In this document: one piece after another, positions 34,298 through 43,456 of the stretch
Layout: each line of letters begins with the position of its first letter
Position numbering within the stretch: the first letter of the stretch is position 1
Origin: Chryseobacterium sp. GVT01B
GTDB lineage: Bacteria; Bacteroidota; Bacteroidia; Flavobacteriales; Weeksellaceae
Length of the DNA: 64,000 bases
Direction: 5' to 3'
Assembly (NCBI RefSeq): GCF_019970045.1
Contig: NZ_JAHXYI010000004.1
Location: 124,001-188,000 of the forward strand
The notes under the pieces: generated by a model
Told to the model about the DNA's origin: nothing
What the model saw: only the letters and a program-made list of their open reading frames with translations
Database searches by the model: none
Program-made: the position numbers and the translations under genes

Positions 34298-35722
34298 TTA
34301 CAATTCCAGAATCCATTTCTGAAGGTCAATACCTGAGGAAAGTTTAAGTTTTTTCTTGAGCCTGTATCTCTTGGTCTCTATTCCCCGTAAGCTAATGTTT
34401 TCATATTGGCAGATTTCTTTATTCGTAAGGTTTAATCTGATATAAGCACTGAATTTTATATCATGTTCTGTAAGTTCCGGAGTATGTGTAATTAGTTTTT
34501 CATAGAATTCAGGGTACACTTCTTTAAAACGTATCAGAAACAGAGGGCTTCTGCTCTCCATAAGTTGGATGATTTCGTCAAATGAACTGTTTACTTTTAA
34601 TTTAAGAACATCTGTTTCAATGGTTTTTTTCTCAAGAATTTTTTCTTTTTTTAGTACTTTTTTAATATAGATTTTTCTGATGAAGTATAATAACAGAACA
34701 AATGATATTACAATAATTATCACTATAAAGTAGAACATTTGTCTTTCTTTTTCCTTTTCCTCGTGTTTTAAATCTATCAGCTTATTAACAGCAAGATTTA
34801 TGGCTTCTTTTTCATTTTTACTGATATTGTCGCTAAGAATGGTGTATTTTCTTAGATACTCATTAGACTTTTCAATTTCATTTAAAGACTTATAAACACT
34901 GGAAATCGTGTCATAAATAGTCAGCAGAGAGGCAGGGGTATTTTCCGTTTTTTGAAATATATCAAGTGATTTCAGATAATATTCAAGTGCTTTTTCTTTA
35001 TTTCCTTTTACATTATACAGATCTCCATAGCTGAACCATGCAGTCGCTTTTTCAATCTCAGAAGCCTCTCTGGAAAGAGCGAGAGCCTTATTCATATAGT
35101 ATTCAGCAGAATCTAAATGAATTTTTTCAGCAATAAATTTATCTGCTGTTCTTGTATAAGAGGTGATATTAGGTTTTGATCCCATTATTCTCTTCTTTAT
35201 AGCTTGTAAAGAATCAAGATTTTTATCTTTGGGAAAGTTCTGTTGTTTCCATGAATAGTTGTAGGCCAGAGCAAATTCTCTCTGTTTAAGATTGGAAATT
35301 TTCTTTATATAAGATTTTGCCCGATCAAAGGCTGCATTGGATTGTTCATAAAGCCCCAGACGTGTATAATTCCTTCCATATTCATTGTATAAATTGGCCT
35401 TCAGAAGAGGATCATTAATAGAGAGCAGCTCTTTTTTAGCTTTGTCAAGATATTCCAGGCTTTCTTTGTTCCTGTCAAGTCCGCTTAATATACTTCCTAT
35501 ATTGGTATATGCCATAATAATACCTTTCGTATTATTATTCTCTTCATATTGTTTAAGAGCATCAATGTTAAACTTTAAGGCTCCTTCTGCATCCAGTCTC
35601 TTTCTGTATTCTAATGTTGTTTTTATAGGTTCGGGCTGAAAAGAAAAGTCCTGAGCGTTAAAAAAGGTTGTGAAGGAAAAGAAAATCAGATATAGTGCTT
35701 TAATTCTAAAATTAGGGAACAT
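34298..35722 (-). CDS. TPR-containing membrane regulator with LuxR-like HTH
   Basis: 474 aa. A signal peptide (residues 1-23, ending FFNAQ) leads a periplasmic region of about six tetratricopeptide repeats, e.g. AYTNIGSILSGLDRNKESLEYL and WFSYGDLYNVKGNKEKALEYYL. One transmembrane helix sits near 335-355 (FYFIVIIIVISFVLLLYFI), followed by a basic coiled coil. The cytoplasmic end carries a LuxR-like helix-turn-helix (LTNKEICQYENISLRGIETKRYRLKKKL pattern). Such one-protein regulators are common in flavobacteria and may signal from the periplasm directly to DNA. Neighbouring surface-protein genes are possible targets. Confidence 0.85.
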   Translation of the reverse strand: MFPNFRIKALYLIFFSFTTFFNAQDFSFQPEPIKTTLEYRKRLDAEGALKFNIDALKQYEENNNTKGIIMAYTNIGSILSGLDRNKESLEYLDKAKKELLSINDPLLKANLYNEYGRNYTRLGLYEQSNAAFDRAKSYIKKISNLKQREFALAYNYSWKQQNFPKDKNLDSLQAIKKRIMGSKPNITSYTRTADKFIAEKIHLDSAEYYMNKALALSREASEIEKATAWFSYGDLYNVKGNKEKALEYYLKSLDIFQKTENTPASLLTIYDTISSVYKSLNEIEKSNEYLRKYTILSDNISKNEKEAINLAVNKLIDLKHEEKEKERQMFYFIVIIIVISFVLLLYFIRKIYIKKVLKKEKILEKKTIETDVLKLKVNSSFDEIIQLMESRSPLFLIRFKEVYPEFYEKLITHTPELTEHDIKFSAYIRLNLTNKEICQYENISLRGIETKRYRLKKKLKLSSGIDLQKWILEL

Positions 35723-35742
35723 ATTTTTTAAAATTATTAAAG

Positions 35743-35750
35743 CAAAAATA
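35743..35750 (-). promoter_or_regulatory. Putative -7 box of the TPR regulator gene
   Basis: Minus-strand TATTTTTG matches TAnnTTTG, 21 bases before the ATG at 35722. Confidence 0.4.
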
Positions 35751-35883
35751 ACTTTTTTATGAATATGATTAAAAAAATTAATAATTACAGATAATTTTTA
35801 CATTAGAATAGAGTGAAAATATACGTCAAAAATACTCAGTTTATTTTACAAAATGCTGTTTTTTAATTCATTATAATGTGAAG

Positions 35884-35996
35884 TATGTTTGAAGTAATAC
35901 TTTGGGTAGATAGTATTGATACATTTACTACGAAAATTTTTTTTCATTCTAAGTGTTTGTGTTTATTAGCAGGGATATTTATGATCCCTGCTTTTA
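35884..35996 (+). ncRNA. Possible small RNA ending at an orphan terminator
   Basis: TATGTTTG (35884-35891) fits the -7 box. A good terminator hairpin, AGCAGGGAT with ATCCCTGCT (35968-35992) followed by TTTTAAATA, lies about 80 bases later in the same direction with no plausible gene between. A 38-codon frame from 35885 runs through the hairpin and is probably chance. The hairpin resembles the terminator after the surface-protein gene at 38103, so it may instead be the remnant end of a lost gene. Confidence 0.3.
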
Positions 35997-36305
35997 AATA
36001 ACAGAACCATTAAGTTTTGCTTGTAAAGTATTTATGATTCTCCTCTCCATCCCTCAACTTTACTCTGAAAATAGTAATAATTCACTTTTTATATTTACTT
36101 CAAAGCTACTTCGGTTGTATTTTAACTATTTGTTTGTTAATGTGTTGTGTTTTGAAGTGTCTTTGATGTAGAATTTTTTTTGTTTTTGGATTGTAAGTTT
36201 GCATTATCAAATTTAGCATAAGAAAAATTTCAGACCGGTCATTTTTTTTAAGTACGATTCTAAATACACAAAAGAAAAAATCAAACATTTTAAAGGGACA
36301 AACAA
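35997..36305 (+). other. AT-rich leader region of the surface-protein gene
   Basis: About 300 bases without a gene. TAAGTTTG at 36194-36201 fits the -7 box and is the best promoter candidate, about 105 bases before the ATG at 36306. No TTG box at the usual spacing is seen. Confidence 0.4.
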
Positions 36306-38063
36306 ATGAAAAAAATACTAACATTATCTGTGATAATGGTTACACATTTTGCTTATTCTCAGGTGGGCATTAATACTCCTGATCCACGAGCTACTTTGGA
36401 CATTCAGAGTAAAGGAAGTACTTCTGCCACAAAAGCTATGAGAATTAATAACTCTAATAACAAAGAAATGCTTACCGTTACTGATGAAGGAAAAACAGGA
36501 ATAGGAACTGATGCTCCAAAGTCAAACCTGCAGGTCATTGGAGATGAATTGAGAGTAGGAGGCCCGGCCTCACAACCTGGAAGTGTTGCTAATCCTATTT
36601 TGAGAATTCATTCTAACGCAAATGCAGATGGTTCGGGAGGTTCATTACTCTTTAGTGAGAATGCGGAAAACTTTGGGTATTATATAAGGCAAAATACAGA
36701 AGGAGGAAATACCTATGGCTCTGATGGTTTGGCAATGGGTGCTGCACAAACAGGAAAATATGCTTATAATCCTGCAAAGCCAGGAGTATTTATCTCTGAT
36801 AATCAGAATGTAAGCTTTGGAACAGCTACTCCTCAGGCTATGTTTCACATAGATGGTGCAAGAGATAATAATATTAATTCTGCTCCCACAACTGCACAGC
36901 AGGTAAATGATATTGTGGTTAATACTTCCGGGAATATAGGAATAGGAACAATAGCACCAACCAATAAACTGGATATACGTTCTGCAACTAACGGAGCTGT
37001 TAAAATTGTGGATGGAACCCAGGGAGCCAATAAAGTTTTAACATCAGATGCTAATGGTGTTGCTACATGGAGAGATGGTATTACTGATACAAGTATCTAT
37101 AATAATAATGGAACATTGTCGGCAAACCGAACCGTTGCACAAGCAGGTAATAATCTGGCGTTTACAAGTACTGCAACCACCGGAACCAGCCATTTTACTA
37201 TAGACGGGACCACTTTTAACGTGGATGCAAGAAATAATAGAATTGGCCTTGGTACAGCATTACCAAATAATCTTTTAGATTTGGGTACAACTCAGGGAAA
37301 AAAATTAGCCATCTGGAACAGTACTGCAGGTGATGATTTTTATGGATTTGGAGCAGCACAAAATGTTTTGCAATTTTTTGCAGGAGTTCCCAATACAGGA
37401 AATGCATTGATGACTTTAAATAAAAATGGACGAGTAGGTATTGGAACCACTAACCCACAAACTAATTTTCATATTGTAGGAACAAGGAGATTTGAGAATG
37501 CCACAAGTGGTTCGGTTGCTGTAGGATCTGTATTAACTGCAACTGATACCAATGGTACTGCTGAATGGAAAATTCCAGCATCTCAAACTGCAGTAGGAGG
37601 AGCCGTAGCAGGATCTGGAATCAGTATTCCTTTTGCTAATGATGGAAACTATAGGTATACAGGGCAATATATAACTCTGCCTCCCGGAAAATGGGCGGTT
37701 ACCATTACCCAGCTGGCACAAACTGTAGGCAATCTGGATAATGACGACTGGATGTTTGTGAGAAGTTCTTTCGGAGAAGGGAATGTGGCTGTAGGAGCTG
37801 CACTTACACGAACCGGTGATTTAAAAGGCCCTTCATTAATGAGTTTCAGAGTACAGGGACCTGCTTCTGCAGGACATCCTCAACAGTTTGATGTATTTCA
37901 GGGAACAATTATCATTGAAAATACTGATACCAAAGAGAAAACCTATAGATATATTGCCGGAGCCACAGTTACCGGTGGGAATCCTAATAACGCAACCGTC
38001 ATTTCACGATTTGGAGATGCAACATGGTCTGAGACATCCATTTTTGCAACAGCTATTAAATAG
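36306..38063 (+). CDS. Secreted protein with GIGTxxPxxxLxI repeats
   Basis: 585 aa with a signal peptide (residues 1-19, ending AYSQ). It carries several copies of a short repeat: VGINTPDPRATLDIQSKG, GIGTDAPKSNLQVIG, SFGTATPQAMFHIDGA, GIGTIAPTNKLDIRS, GLGTALPNNLLDLG and GIGTTNPQTNFHIVG. These repeats resemble those of phage tail-fibre and other fibrous surface proteins. A last globular beta domain (YITLPPGKWAVTITQLAQ to the end) looks like a jelly roll. No T9SS C-terminal domain is recognised. Probably a surface or fibre protein; adhesion is a guess. Followed by a terminator and a pair of HTH genes. Confidence 0.8.
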   Translation: MKKILTLSVIMVTHFAYSQVGINTPDPRATLDIQSKGSTSATKAMRINNSNNKEMLTVTDEGKTGIGTDAPKSNLQVIGDELRVGGPASQPGSVANPILRIHSNANADGSGGSLLFSENAENFGYYIRQNTEGGNTYGSDGLAMGAAQTGKYAYNPAKPGVFISDNQNVSFGTATPQAMFHIDGARDNNINSAPTTAQQVNDIVVNTSGNIGIGTIAPTNKLDIRSATNGAVKIVDGTQGANKVLTSDANGVATWRDGITDTSIYNNNGTLSANRTVAQAGNNLAFTSTATTGTSHFTIDGTTFNVDARNNRIGLGTALPNNLLDLGTTQGKKLAIWNSTAGDDFYGFGAAQNVLQFFAGVPNTGNALMTLNKNGRVGIGTTNPQTNFHIVGTRRFENATSGSVAVGSVLTATDTNGTAEWKIPASQTAVGGAVAGSGISIPFANDGNYRYTGQYITLPPGKWAVTITQLAQTVGNLDNDDWMFVRSSFGEGNVAVGAALTRTGDLKGPSLMSFRVQGPASAGHPQQFDVFQGTIIIENTDTKEKTYRYIAGATVTGGNPNNATVISRFGDATWSETSIFATAIK

Positions 38064-38102
38064 TAAGAGAAAAGAGAATATTTTATTTTTATGGTTGTTG
38101 AC

Positions 38103-38143
38103 AGGCAGGGATTGTTGGATTTTCCAAATCCCTGCTTATTTAA
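38103..38143 (+). terminator. Terminator after the surface-protein gene
   Basis: AGGCAGGGATT and AATCCCTGCTT form the stem, followed by ATTTAAATAA. The GCAGGGAT/ATCCCTGC stem and the tail resemble the orphan hairpin at 35968. Confidence 0.8.
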
Positions 38144-38184
38144 ATAAAGTATAATAAAACAAATCAAATTTTATCAGATAAGAC

Positions 38185-38616
38185 ATGGCATTAGATTTAA
38201 AAAATATTCACATTGGAAGCATGATTCAGTCGCACGTAGAACAAAATGAATTTGAAATGACAAGGATATGTAAGTTTATGCGGTCCTCAGAAACGGAAAT
38301 AGAGGTAATGTATCTGCAGAAAGATCTTCCAACTAATGTATTATTAAGATGGAGCAAGCTGTTACAGTATGATTTTTTTCGGGTTTATTCCCAGTATCTG
38401 ATACTATTTGCACCCCAAAAAAGCAACATACAGAGTATAAAACAAAAAGAGGATAAAAAAAGTGCTCTCCCTCAGTTTAGAAAAAATCTGTATACTCAGG
38501 AAATAATTGATTTTATCCTTGAGCTTGTCCGTACCGGTAAAAGAACAAAAAAACAAGTAATGGAAGAATATAATATTCCAAAATCAACTTTGTATAAATG
38601 GCTTGAAAAATATTAG
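38185..38616 (+). CDS. Small HTH protein of unknown role
   Basis: 143 aa. The N-terminal half begins MALDLKNIHIGSMIQSHVEQ and contains TRICKFMRSSETEIEVMYLQKDLPTNVLLRWSKLL, which reads like a degenerate regulator or transposase-associated domain. The C-terminal 45 residues form a clear helix-turn-helix, EIIDFILELVRTGKRTKKQ then MEEYNIPKSTLYKWLEKY. I believe proteins of this kind are frequent in Chryseobacterium-type genomes, often annotated as HTH or transposase-like. No catalytic DDE residues are present, so it is not a transposase. It forms a unit with the next HTH gene. Confidence 0.7.
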   Translation: MALDLKNIHIGSMIQSHVEQNEFEMTRICKFMRSSETEIEVMYLQKDLPTNVLLRWSKLLQYDFFRVYSQYLILFAPQKSNIQSIKQKEDKKSALPQFRKNLYTQEIIDFILELVRTGKRTKKQVMEEYNIPKSTLYKWLEKY

Positions 38617-38657
38617 CCAAGGTATATAAGGATAATATTGTAACGAAAATATATTAT

Positions 38658-38981
38658 ATGAAATATTCAAAGCCTGATTATAAGAAGATATTCAATGATC
38701 TGTTGATCTTAAAATTTCCTGATAAAAAAGAACAATGCTTACCTTTCTTAAATAAAAAAGAACTTTCCAGACTGGAGGTAATACATCTCAATAAGATCAT
38801 ATTTGGAGAAAACATTTCAGAAAACTTGAATGGAAGAAATCACCGGTCTTATGATCAGTCCACAATTTTTAAAATTTTAGACTATCAAAAGAAACAGAAC
38901 CTGAATAATATACAGACAGCTAAATATTTTGGTCTCAGCAGAAATACACTGGCCAGGTGGAAAAAAATATTTTTAGACTAA
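38658..38981 (+). CDS. Small HTH protein, partner of the preceding gene
   Basis: 107 aa. The C-terminal 40 residues (STIFKILDYQKKQNLNNIQ, TAKYFGLSRNTLARWKKIFL) form a homeodomain-like helix-turn-helix of the type seen in IS3-like OrfA proteins. The N-terminal half (KPDYKKIFNDLLILKFPDKK) is basic and of unknown fold. It starts 41 bases after the preceding HTH gene. There are no inverted repeats, target duplications or OrfB nearby, so a complete IS is unlikely. A role as regulator of the flanking surface-protein genes is an inference from position only. Confidence 0.7.
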   Translation: MKYSKPDYKKIFNDLLILKFPDKKEQCLPFLNKKELSRLEVIHLNKIIFGENISENLNGRNHRSYDQSTIFKILDYQKKQNLNNIQTAKYFGLSRNTLARWKKIFLD

Positions 38982-39477
38982 AAATAACATACCCAATTCA
39001 CGATAATTCAATAGTTGAGTGAATCCTATATTAAAAACCAAAATCATAGCTAAAAGTATTTTTACTATTTCCTGGCTCGAATTCAATCAACCTATGATAT
39101 CTTAAACTCCTTACGAGAAAGAAACTGTTTTTTGGTCACAAAAATCCGGGATTTTATTAATGAATATAATTTAAAATTTAAGCCACATGTGAATGTTTTT
39201 AGTGTGTAAAATACTATTTATTGAATAGTATTTTTAATTAAAACAATATATGGTTGTTAATATTTTATCTAAAATATTGTTTGATGTTTGTTTTCTGCTT
39301 AATTTTAATCAATTGATAAATAATCTCTTATAAAGTTTTTAAAGTGTCATGAAGTATGGTACAAAGTAAAGAGATTTATAAGGATTACATTCAAGAATGA
39401 TTTAGGAATTATGGTTTGAAATAAAATTTTAAGATCAAAAAATACATCATATTACTAAATTTCAAAAAACTAATAAA
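38982..39477 (+). other. 496-base AT-rich intergenic region with a hairpin
   Basis: No gene seen. ATTCAC/GTGAAT arms lie near 38996-39022. A stem AAAATACTATT with AATAGTATTTT (39208-39234) and following T run looks like a weak terminator, although the last gene ended more than 200 bases before. The final 100 bases before the next gene are very AT-rich and probably hold its promoter, but no good TAnnTTTG is visible. Confidence 0.45.
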
Positions 39478-40503
39478 ATGAAGAAAAACATTTTACTGTT
39501 ATCAATGTTAATCATTGCCAGTTTTACCCATGCTCAGGTTGGGATACAAACTTCAAACCCTCAAGGTTCATTGCATGTTGATGGGGCAAAAGACAATCCT
39601 GCCACAGGTACTCCCACTGATGTACAGCAATCCAATGATTTTATAGTAACCTCCACAGGAATGGTTGGTATCGGGAATCTTACTCCGCTATCTAATCTCC
39701 ATGTCTTAAATCGGGGAACAGCCACAGGTATCGGAGGAGGTGAAGCTACCAATACCGGATTGCTGATAGAAAATCCCATAGCCAATAATTCTATATTATC
39801 AATTCTAAGAACTACAGGAACTACAGGAATAAAGCAGGCCGTAATGGGAATAAACCCTAATTTCAATGGAAATAATGGTGTATTTATTATTTCTCGCGTA
39901 CCTGGTGGAAATGATTTGGCAATAGATTTAACCTTAGGTAATATAGGAGTTGCTACAAATACTCCTACCAATACTTTAGATGTGGCGGGAAGCACAAGAG
40001 TAAGGACCATGGATATCGCTGCAGGTGCTACGATTGTTACCCCAATATATTCAGATGGAAACGGTGTTTTGAATAAGGCTGTTAGTAATGTATATGGAAC
40101 GGTTATTAATAATACGGTGAATGTAACAGTTGGAGCTACTGGTACTTTGATTGCGGGGATTCCAAATGCTGGGGTTTATAAGGCTGTAGTTTCTGTTGGA
40201 AATGCCTGTGCACGTACTGCCGTGGCAGAATATTATGTTACCAGCAATGCTTTTAACAATGCTTTTTCTATTAAGGGAATAGATGGGCTTCTTAATACTG
40301 ATACAACCTCTAAAGGGCCTGTATTTACAGAAGTAAACAGAACCACTACTTCAGTGGTTTGGTCTGGTGTGCCAAATTGCGCAGGAGGAACAGGTTCAGC
40401 CTTTAGTTATACACTGACAATGCCTTCAGCAGATATGATCAATATTACCAATAATGGAGACGCAGCTCTGGATTATAGAATAATTCTTACAAGGTTTTTT
40501 TAA
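39478..40503 (+). CDS. Secreted protein with GIxTxxP repeats (second copy of the family)
   Basis: 341 aa with a signal peptide (residues 1-20, ending HAQ). It has the repeat units VGIQTSNPQGSLHVDGAKD, VGIGNLTPLSNLHVL and GVATNTPTNTLDVAG. The segment GAKDNPATGTPTDVQQSNDF is similar to GARDNNINSAPTTAQQVND in the 36306 gene, so the two proteins share modules. The C-terminal beta domain has two cysteines (NACARTAV, PNCAGGTG) that may pair. The end is aromatic (DYRIILTRFF). Probably surface exposed; function unknown. This is the last host gene before the integrated element. Confidence 0.78.
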   Translation: MKKNILLLSMLIIASFTHAQVGIQTSNPQGSLHVDGAKDNPATGTPTDVQQSNDFIVTSTGMVGIGNLTPLSNLHVLNRGTATGIGGGEATNTGLLIENPIANNSILSILRTTGTTGIKQAVMGINPNFNGNNGVFIISRVPGGNDLAIDLTLGNIGVATNTPTNTLDVAGSTRVRTMDIAAGATIVTPIYSDGNGVLNKAVSNVYGTVINNTVNVTVGATGTLIAGIPNAGVYKAVVSVGNACARTAVAEYYVTSNAFNNAFSIKGIDGLLNTDTTSKGPVFTEVNRTTTSVVWSGVPNCAGGTGSAFSYTLTMPSADMINITNNGDAALDYRIILTRFF

Positions 40504-40531
40504 TTTTTATAGAATAAAAAGTATTATAAAC

Positions 40532-40562
40532 AGGCTGCTTCATCACAGAGGTAGTCTTTTTA
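40532..40562 (+). terminator. Terminator of the surface-protein gene at 39478
   Basis: AGGCTGCT pairs with GGTAGTCT (with G-U pairs) around a 10-base loop, followed by TTTTTAATAA. Confidence 0.6.
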
Positions 40563-40654
40563 ATAATTATACAAGATACCAAAGAAGTAAAAGCTGTGAG
40601 CCGGTAGATATATCTGCCCCAAATTAGAATAGATCAATTGAATCGAAAATAAAA

Positions 40655-40681
40655 AAACCACTCTTAAAAAAAGAGTGGTTT
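40655..40681 (-). terminator. Displaced terminator of the tRNA-Gln gene
   Basis: On the minus strand AAACCACTCTT and AAGAGTGGTTT form an 11-bp stem followed by TTTTTTATTTTC. It lies directly beside attL and has no gene in front of it now. Its layout matches the terminator just after the second tRNA-Gln (58876-58908), so it was probably the terminator of the tRNA gene now 18 kb away. Confidence 0.7.
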
Positions 40682-40694
40682 GTAGACCCACAGG
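40681..40694. other. attL, left attachment site (tRNA-Gln 3' fragment)
   Basis: TGTAGACCCACAGG is the reverse complement of the last bases of tRNA-Gln (acceptor stem and part of the T arm). After it the sequence departs from the tRNA at once (TTATATC). It matches 58606-58619. Confidence 0.8.
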
Positions 40695-40812
40695 TTATAT
40701 CACCTATGAATTTTAATTAACAATGAATGATTTTCATTAATTACAAGTAATTGATATTCAATACAATGATATTAATTAAGATTCACTGAAATTAATCAAA
40801 ATTCAACATTTC

Positions 40813-40832
40813 CCTTGACCCAAACCTTGACC
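40813..40832. repeat. CCTTGACC repeats inside the left end
   Basis: Two copies of CCTTGACC, at 40813-40820 and 40825-40832, 12 bases apart, lie between attL and the integrase gene. Related copies in the same orientation lie inside the right end, so they may be integrase arm-binding sites. Confidence 0.5.
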
Positions 40833-40876
40833 TTTGGTTTAATTTTTGCTTTTTTGTAATAATAATTACAATAGAA

Positions 40877-42352
40877 ATGAAAGAAGAATTTAACAGTGAA
40901 GTAGGTACAATCCGATATTATTTAAAAAACAAAAATTCTGTTGAAGCTACTTTATTAAAAGGAGCTTATTTGTTTAAAAATTACAATATTGGTTTTAGTA
41001 CAGGAATTAAAGTGATTCCAGTTAAAGAATGGAACGAAAATGAAAAGATTGTAATTGCAGGAAAAAATAAAAGAGACTACAACGATAAGTTAAGCAAATT
41101 CAAATTATCCGTTATTCAATCCCACAAAAATTTTAACGAAACATACAATAGAATCCCCACAAAAGAGGAATTAAAAGGTATTGTAAAATCAGCAATCGAG
41201 GGAAGCGGGACAAAAGCTATCAGAAAACAAAAGAAAAATTTTGAAGAAATCTATCAGGAGGTTTTAGAAATTATTGAAACCAGACAAAACAATGCTTTAG
41301 AAGCCATCAACAGGGGAGAATCTGTTAAAACCTTGCATAAAAGTTATGTTTCCTCTTATAAGGTTGCATACAGGGAATTAAAGGAATTTGCAAAGGAGAA
41401 AGAATTGATTTTAGACATTGATACATTTGATGAACAAATTTGTTTAAATTTTCAAAACTGGCTCATAAAAGTTAAAAAACTGAAACAGACTACTATTAAG
41501 ACCAGAATTAAAAGAATCAGTTTGATTTTGAAAAGAGCCTTTGAAAAAGGATATACAGACAAACGAGCTTATTTATTAGATGAATTTAAAATAAAAGTTC
41601 CGCCTACTGTTTCCACAAGTTTAACAGAAAAAGAAATTACTTTATTGTATGAGTTCAATTTTACCCAAAATAAGAGGTTGGAAAGGATAAGAGACTTATT
41701 TGTATTGGCGTGTCATACTTCCTTAAGATTTAGTGATATTACAAGGTTACAAAAAGATCATATCAGTATTGATGAAGAAAGAATCAATATGGTTTCTCAA
41801 AAAACAAGTACAAGTACTCACTATAAAAATTTAAGTTTTTCATTTCACGGCTATACCAAAGAGATTTTGGAAAAATACAATTATGATATTCGACAGTTGG
41901 CAATATCTAACCAAAAAACCAATGAATATTTAAAAGAACTCTTAAAAGAAATACCTTATTTTCAGGAAAAAGTTTTAAGAATTGAAACCTTATCAGGAAA
42001 AGGGATAAAATTTACCGATATTGATTTTATCAAAACAATAGATTTTCATACAAGCCGTAGAAGTTTCTGTACCAATCGTTATTGTGAGGGGTGGGAATTG
42101 TTGGAAATATGGGATTATACAGGACATTCCAACGAATCTACATTTAAAACCTATTTCAGACCAACCGCAGAACACGAAAAGGTAAGACGTGATAATATCA
42201 AGAAAAGAAATGAAAAAATGAAAACTATTGATTTTAAAGAAAAAGAATTGGAGCAATTAAAAAATCAGATGCAGGAAATTTTAAAGTATCATAAAAAGGG
42301 AGATTTGGTAGAAATGGGAAAAATAATTGAACTGAATCACAAAATTTCATAG
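40877..42352 (+). CDS. int: Tyrosine recombinase (integrase)
   Basis: 491-aa site-specific recombinase that would integrate and excise the island. An arm-binding N-terminal part and a SAM-like core-binding domain (about 120-230, ending FEKGYTDKRAYLL) precede the catalytic domain. The catalytic residues are visible: Arg 284 in CHTSLRFSDI, His 391 and Arg 394 in FHTSRRSF, His 417 in YTGHSNES, and nucleophile Tyr 426 in FKTYFRP. A charged C-terminal tail (DFKEKELEQLKNQMQEILKY) may be a coiled coil. Its place near attL and beside the CCTTGACC repeats agrees with its role. It is longer than simple phage integrases and resembles Bacteroidota mobile-element enzymes. Confidence 0.94.
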   Translation: MKEEFNSEVGTIRYYLKNKNSVEATLLKGAYLFKNYNIGFSTGIKVIPVKEWNENEKIVIAGKNKRDYNDKLSKFKLSVIQSHKNFNETYNRIPTKEELKGIVKSAIEGSGTKAIRKQKKNFEEIYQEVLEIIETRQNNALEAINRGESVKTLHKSYVSSYKVAYRELKEFAKEKELILDIDTFDEQICLNFQNWLIKVKKLKQTTIKTRIKRISLILKRAFEKGYTDKRAYLLDEFKIKVPPTVSTSLTEKEITLLYEFNFTQNKRLERIRDLFVLACHTSLRFSDITRLQKDHISIDEERINMVSQKTSTSTHYKNLSFSFHGYTKEILEKYNYDIRQLAISNQKTNEYLKELLKEIPYFQEKVLRIETLSGKGIKFTDIDFIKTIDFHTSRRSFCTNRYCEGWELLEIWDYTGHSNESTFKTYFRPTAEHEKVRRDNIKKRNEKMKTIDFKEKELEQLKNQMQEILKYHKKGDLVEMGKIIELNHKIS

Positions 42353-42365
42353 TATTTTTGAGTTT

Positions 42366-43364
42366 ATGATACCTCCAGTTTTAAAAAACATCACTCACAT
42401 TGATTTTATTGTTACTGATATTTTCCAATTAGATAAAATAATACAGGATTACGGAAAGATTATATATTATACTCCAGAAGTTGTATTTGGTATTCCAAAT
42501 ATTGACAAGGACTTGTATTTGATAACGGATTTAGAAATGACAACAGAAAAAGGAGAAAATCTGTATATTATTCAAAGAGATCCAAACAGTATAGGAAAGT
42601 TGAAAAATCCTAAAACGGATTACGACTATAAAATAGCTGTTACAGACTATAATTTATTTTCTGAAAAATTTGATTTAGAATCTTTACCCTCGTTTATAGA
42701 CGAAATGAATGAGAAATACCATCCTGAATGTATTGAATCTTTAAAATTGGAGCTAGTTAATGCAAAAACTGAAACTGCTTGTAAAATCATATATCAGGAT
42801 TTACTTTTACATATAGAAGAATCTAACAGTTTTTTGAAAAGCCATATATATTTTGGCAATGTCTTATCTCAGGAGGTTCAAAAAGCTGTTTGCTACTGGC
42901 TTTTAAAATATAATGAGTACCTGTTATCTAATGTTCAGCAGTATTTTAAAACCATTTTCCCAAATGATAGCAAACTGATTGAGGAAAACGTAATACAAAT
43001 CATTGTCAATAAAGCAGATGCAGAAAAAGAAAAGTTAAGAAACAGTAATGTATATAGAATTGCACTCCTTTTTGCGGACGGAATTATTTCATTTGAGAAA
43101 ATGACAGCTATGTACGGAAACAAACAGTATGATACCATAAATGAACTGGCAGAAATTATTTCTCAAGATCATAAAATTTCTAAATCTTCCCTACAACCCT
43201 ACCTTAACCAAACGATAAAAGAGGTAAGCTCTGATAAAAATCTGTTTGATATTTCAAAATTAAAATATCTGCAACTCATTGCAGAAGATTTCCACTCACA
43301 ACAAAAAGAATTGTCAACTTTTTTCTCTGGCAAAATAGAAAAATTAACCTCAATTAATGAGTAA
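42366..43364 (+). CDS. Hypothetical protein downstream of the integrase
   Basis: 332 aa, not recognised. It has no signal peptide or membrane segment. The N-terminal third looks alpha/beta (ITHIDFIVTDIFQLDKIIQDYG, LYLITDLEMTTEKGENLYII). The rest is mostly helical and charged, including DLLLHIEESNSFLKSHIYF and LLFADGIISFEKMTAMYG, the latter close to helices seen in Bacteroidota mobile-element accessory proteins. It starts 14 bases after the integrase stop, so the two are probably co-transcribed and it may assist recombination or control. No function is proposed. Confidence 0.7.
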   Translation: MIPPVLKNITHIDFIVTDIFQLDKIIQDYGKIIYYTPEVVFGIPNIDKDLYLITDLEMTTEKGENLYIIQRDPNSIGKLKNPKTDYDYKIAVTDYNLFSEKFDLESLPSFIDEMNEKYHPECIESLKLELVNAKTETACKIIYQDLLLHIEESNSFLKSHIYFGNVLSQEVQKAVCYWLLKYNEYLLSNVQQYFKTIFPNDSKLIEENVIQIIVNKADAEKEKLRNSNVYRIALLFADGIISFEKMTAMYGNKQYDTINELAEIISQDHKISKSSLQPYLNQTIKEVSSDKNLFDISKLKYLQLIAEDFHSQQKELSTFFSGKIEKLTSINE

Positions 43365-43456
43365 AATCAAATTATACTGATGTTATACGGTATAAGATTT
43401 AGTATAGTATAGTGACATTATAATTTAGCACCATAATAATTAAACAAAGAAATATT

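Noticed and set aside
35885..36001. 38-codon frame ending in the orphan terminator
   Set aside because: Its last third is the hairpin itself and the sequence has no recognisable features; more likely chance.
38185..38981. HTH pair as an insertion sequence
   Set aside because: No DDE or HUH catalytic residues, no terminal inverted repeats or target duplication, no OrfB.
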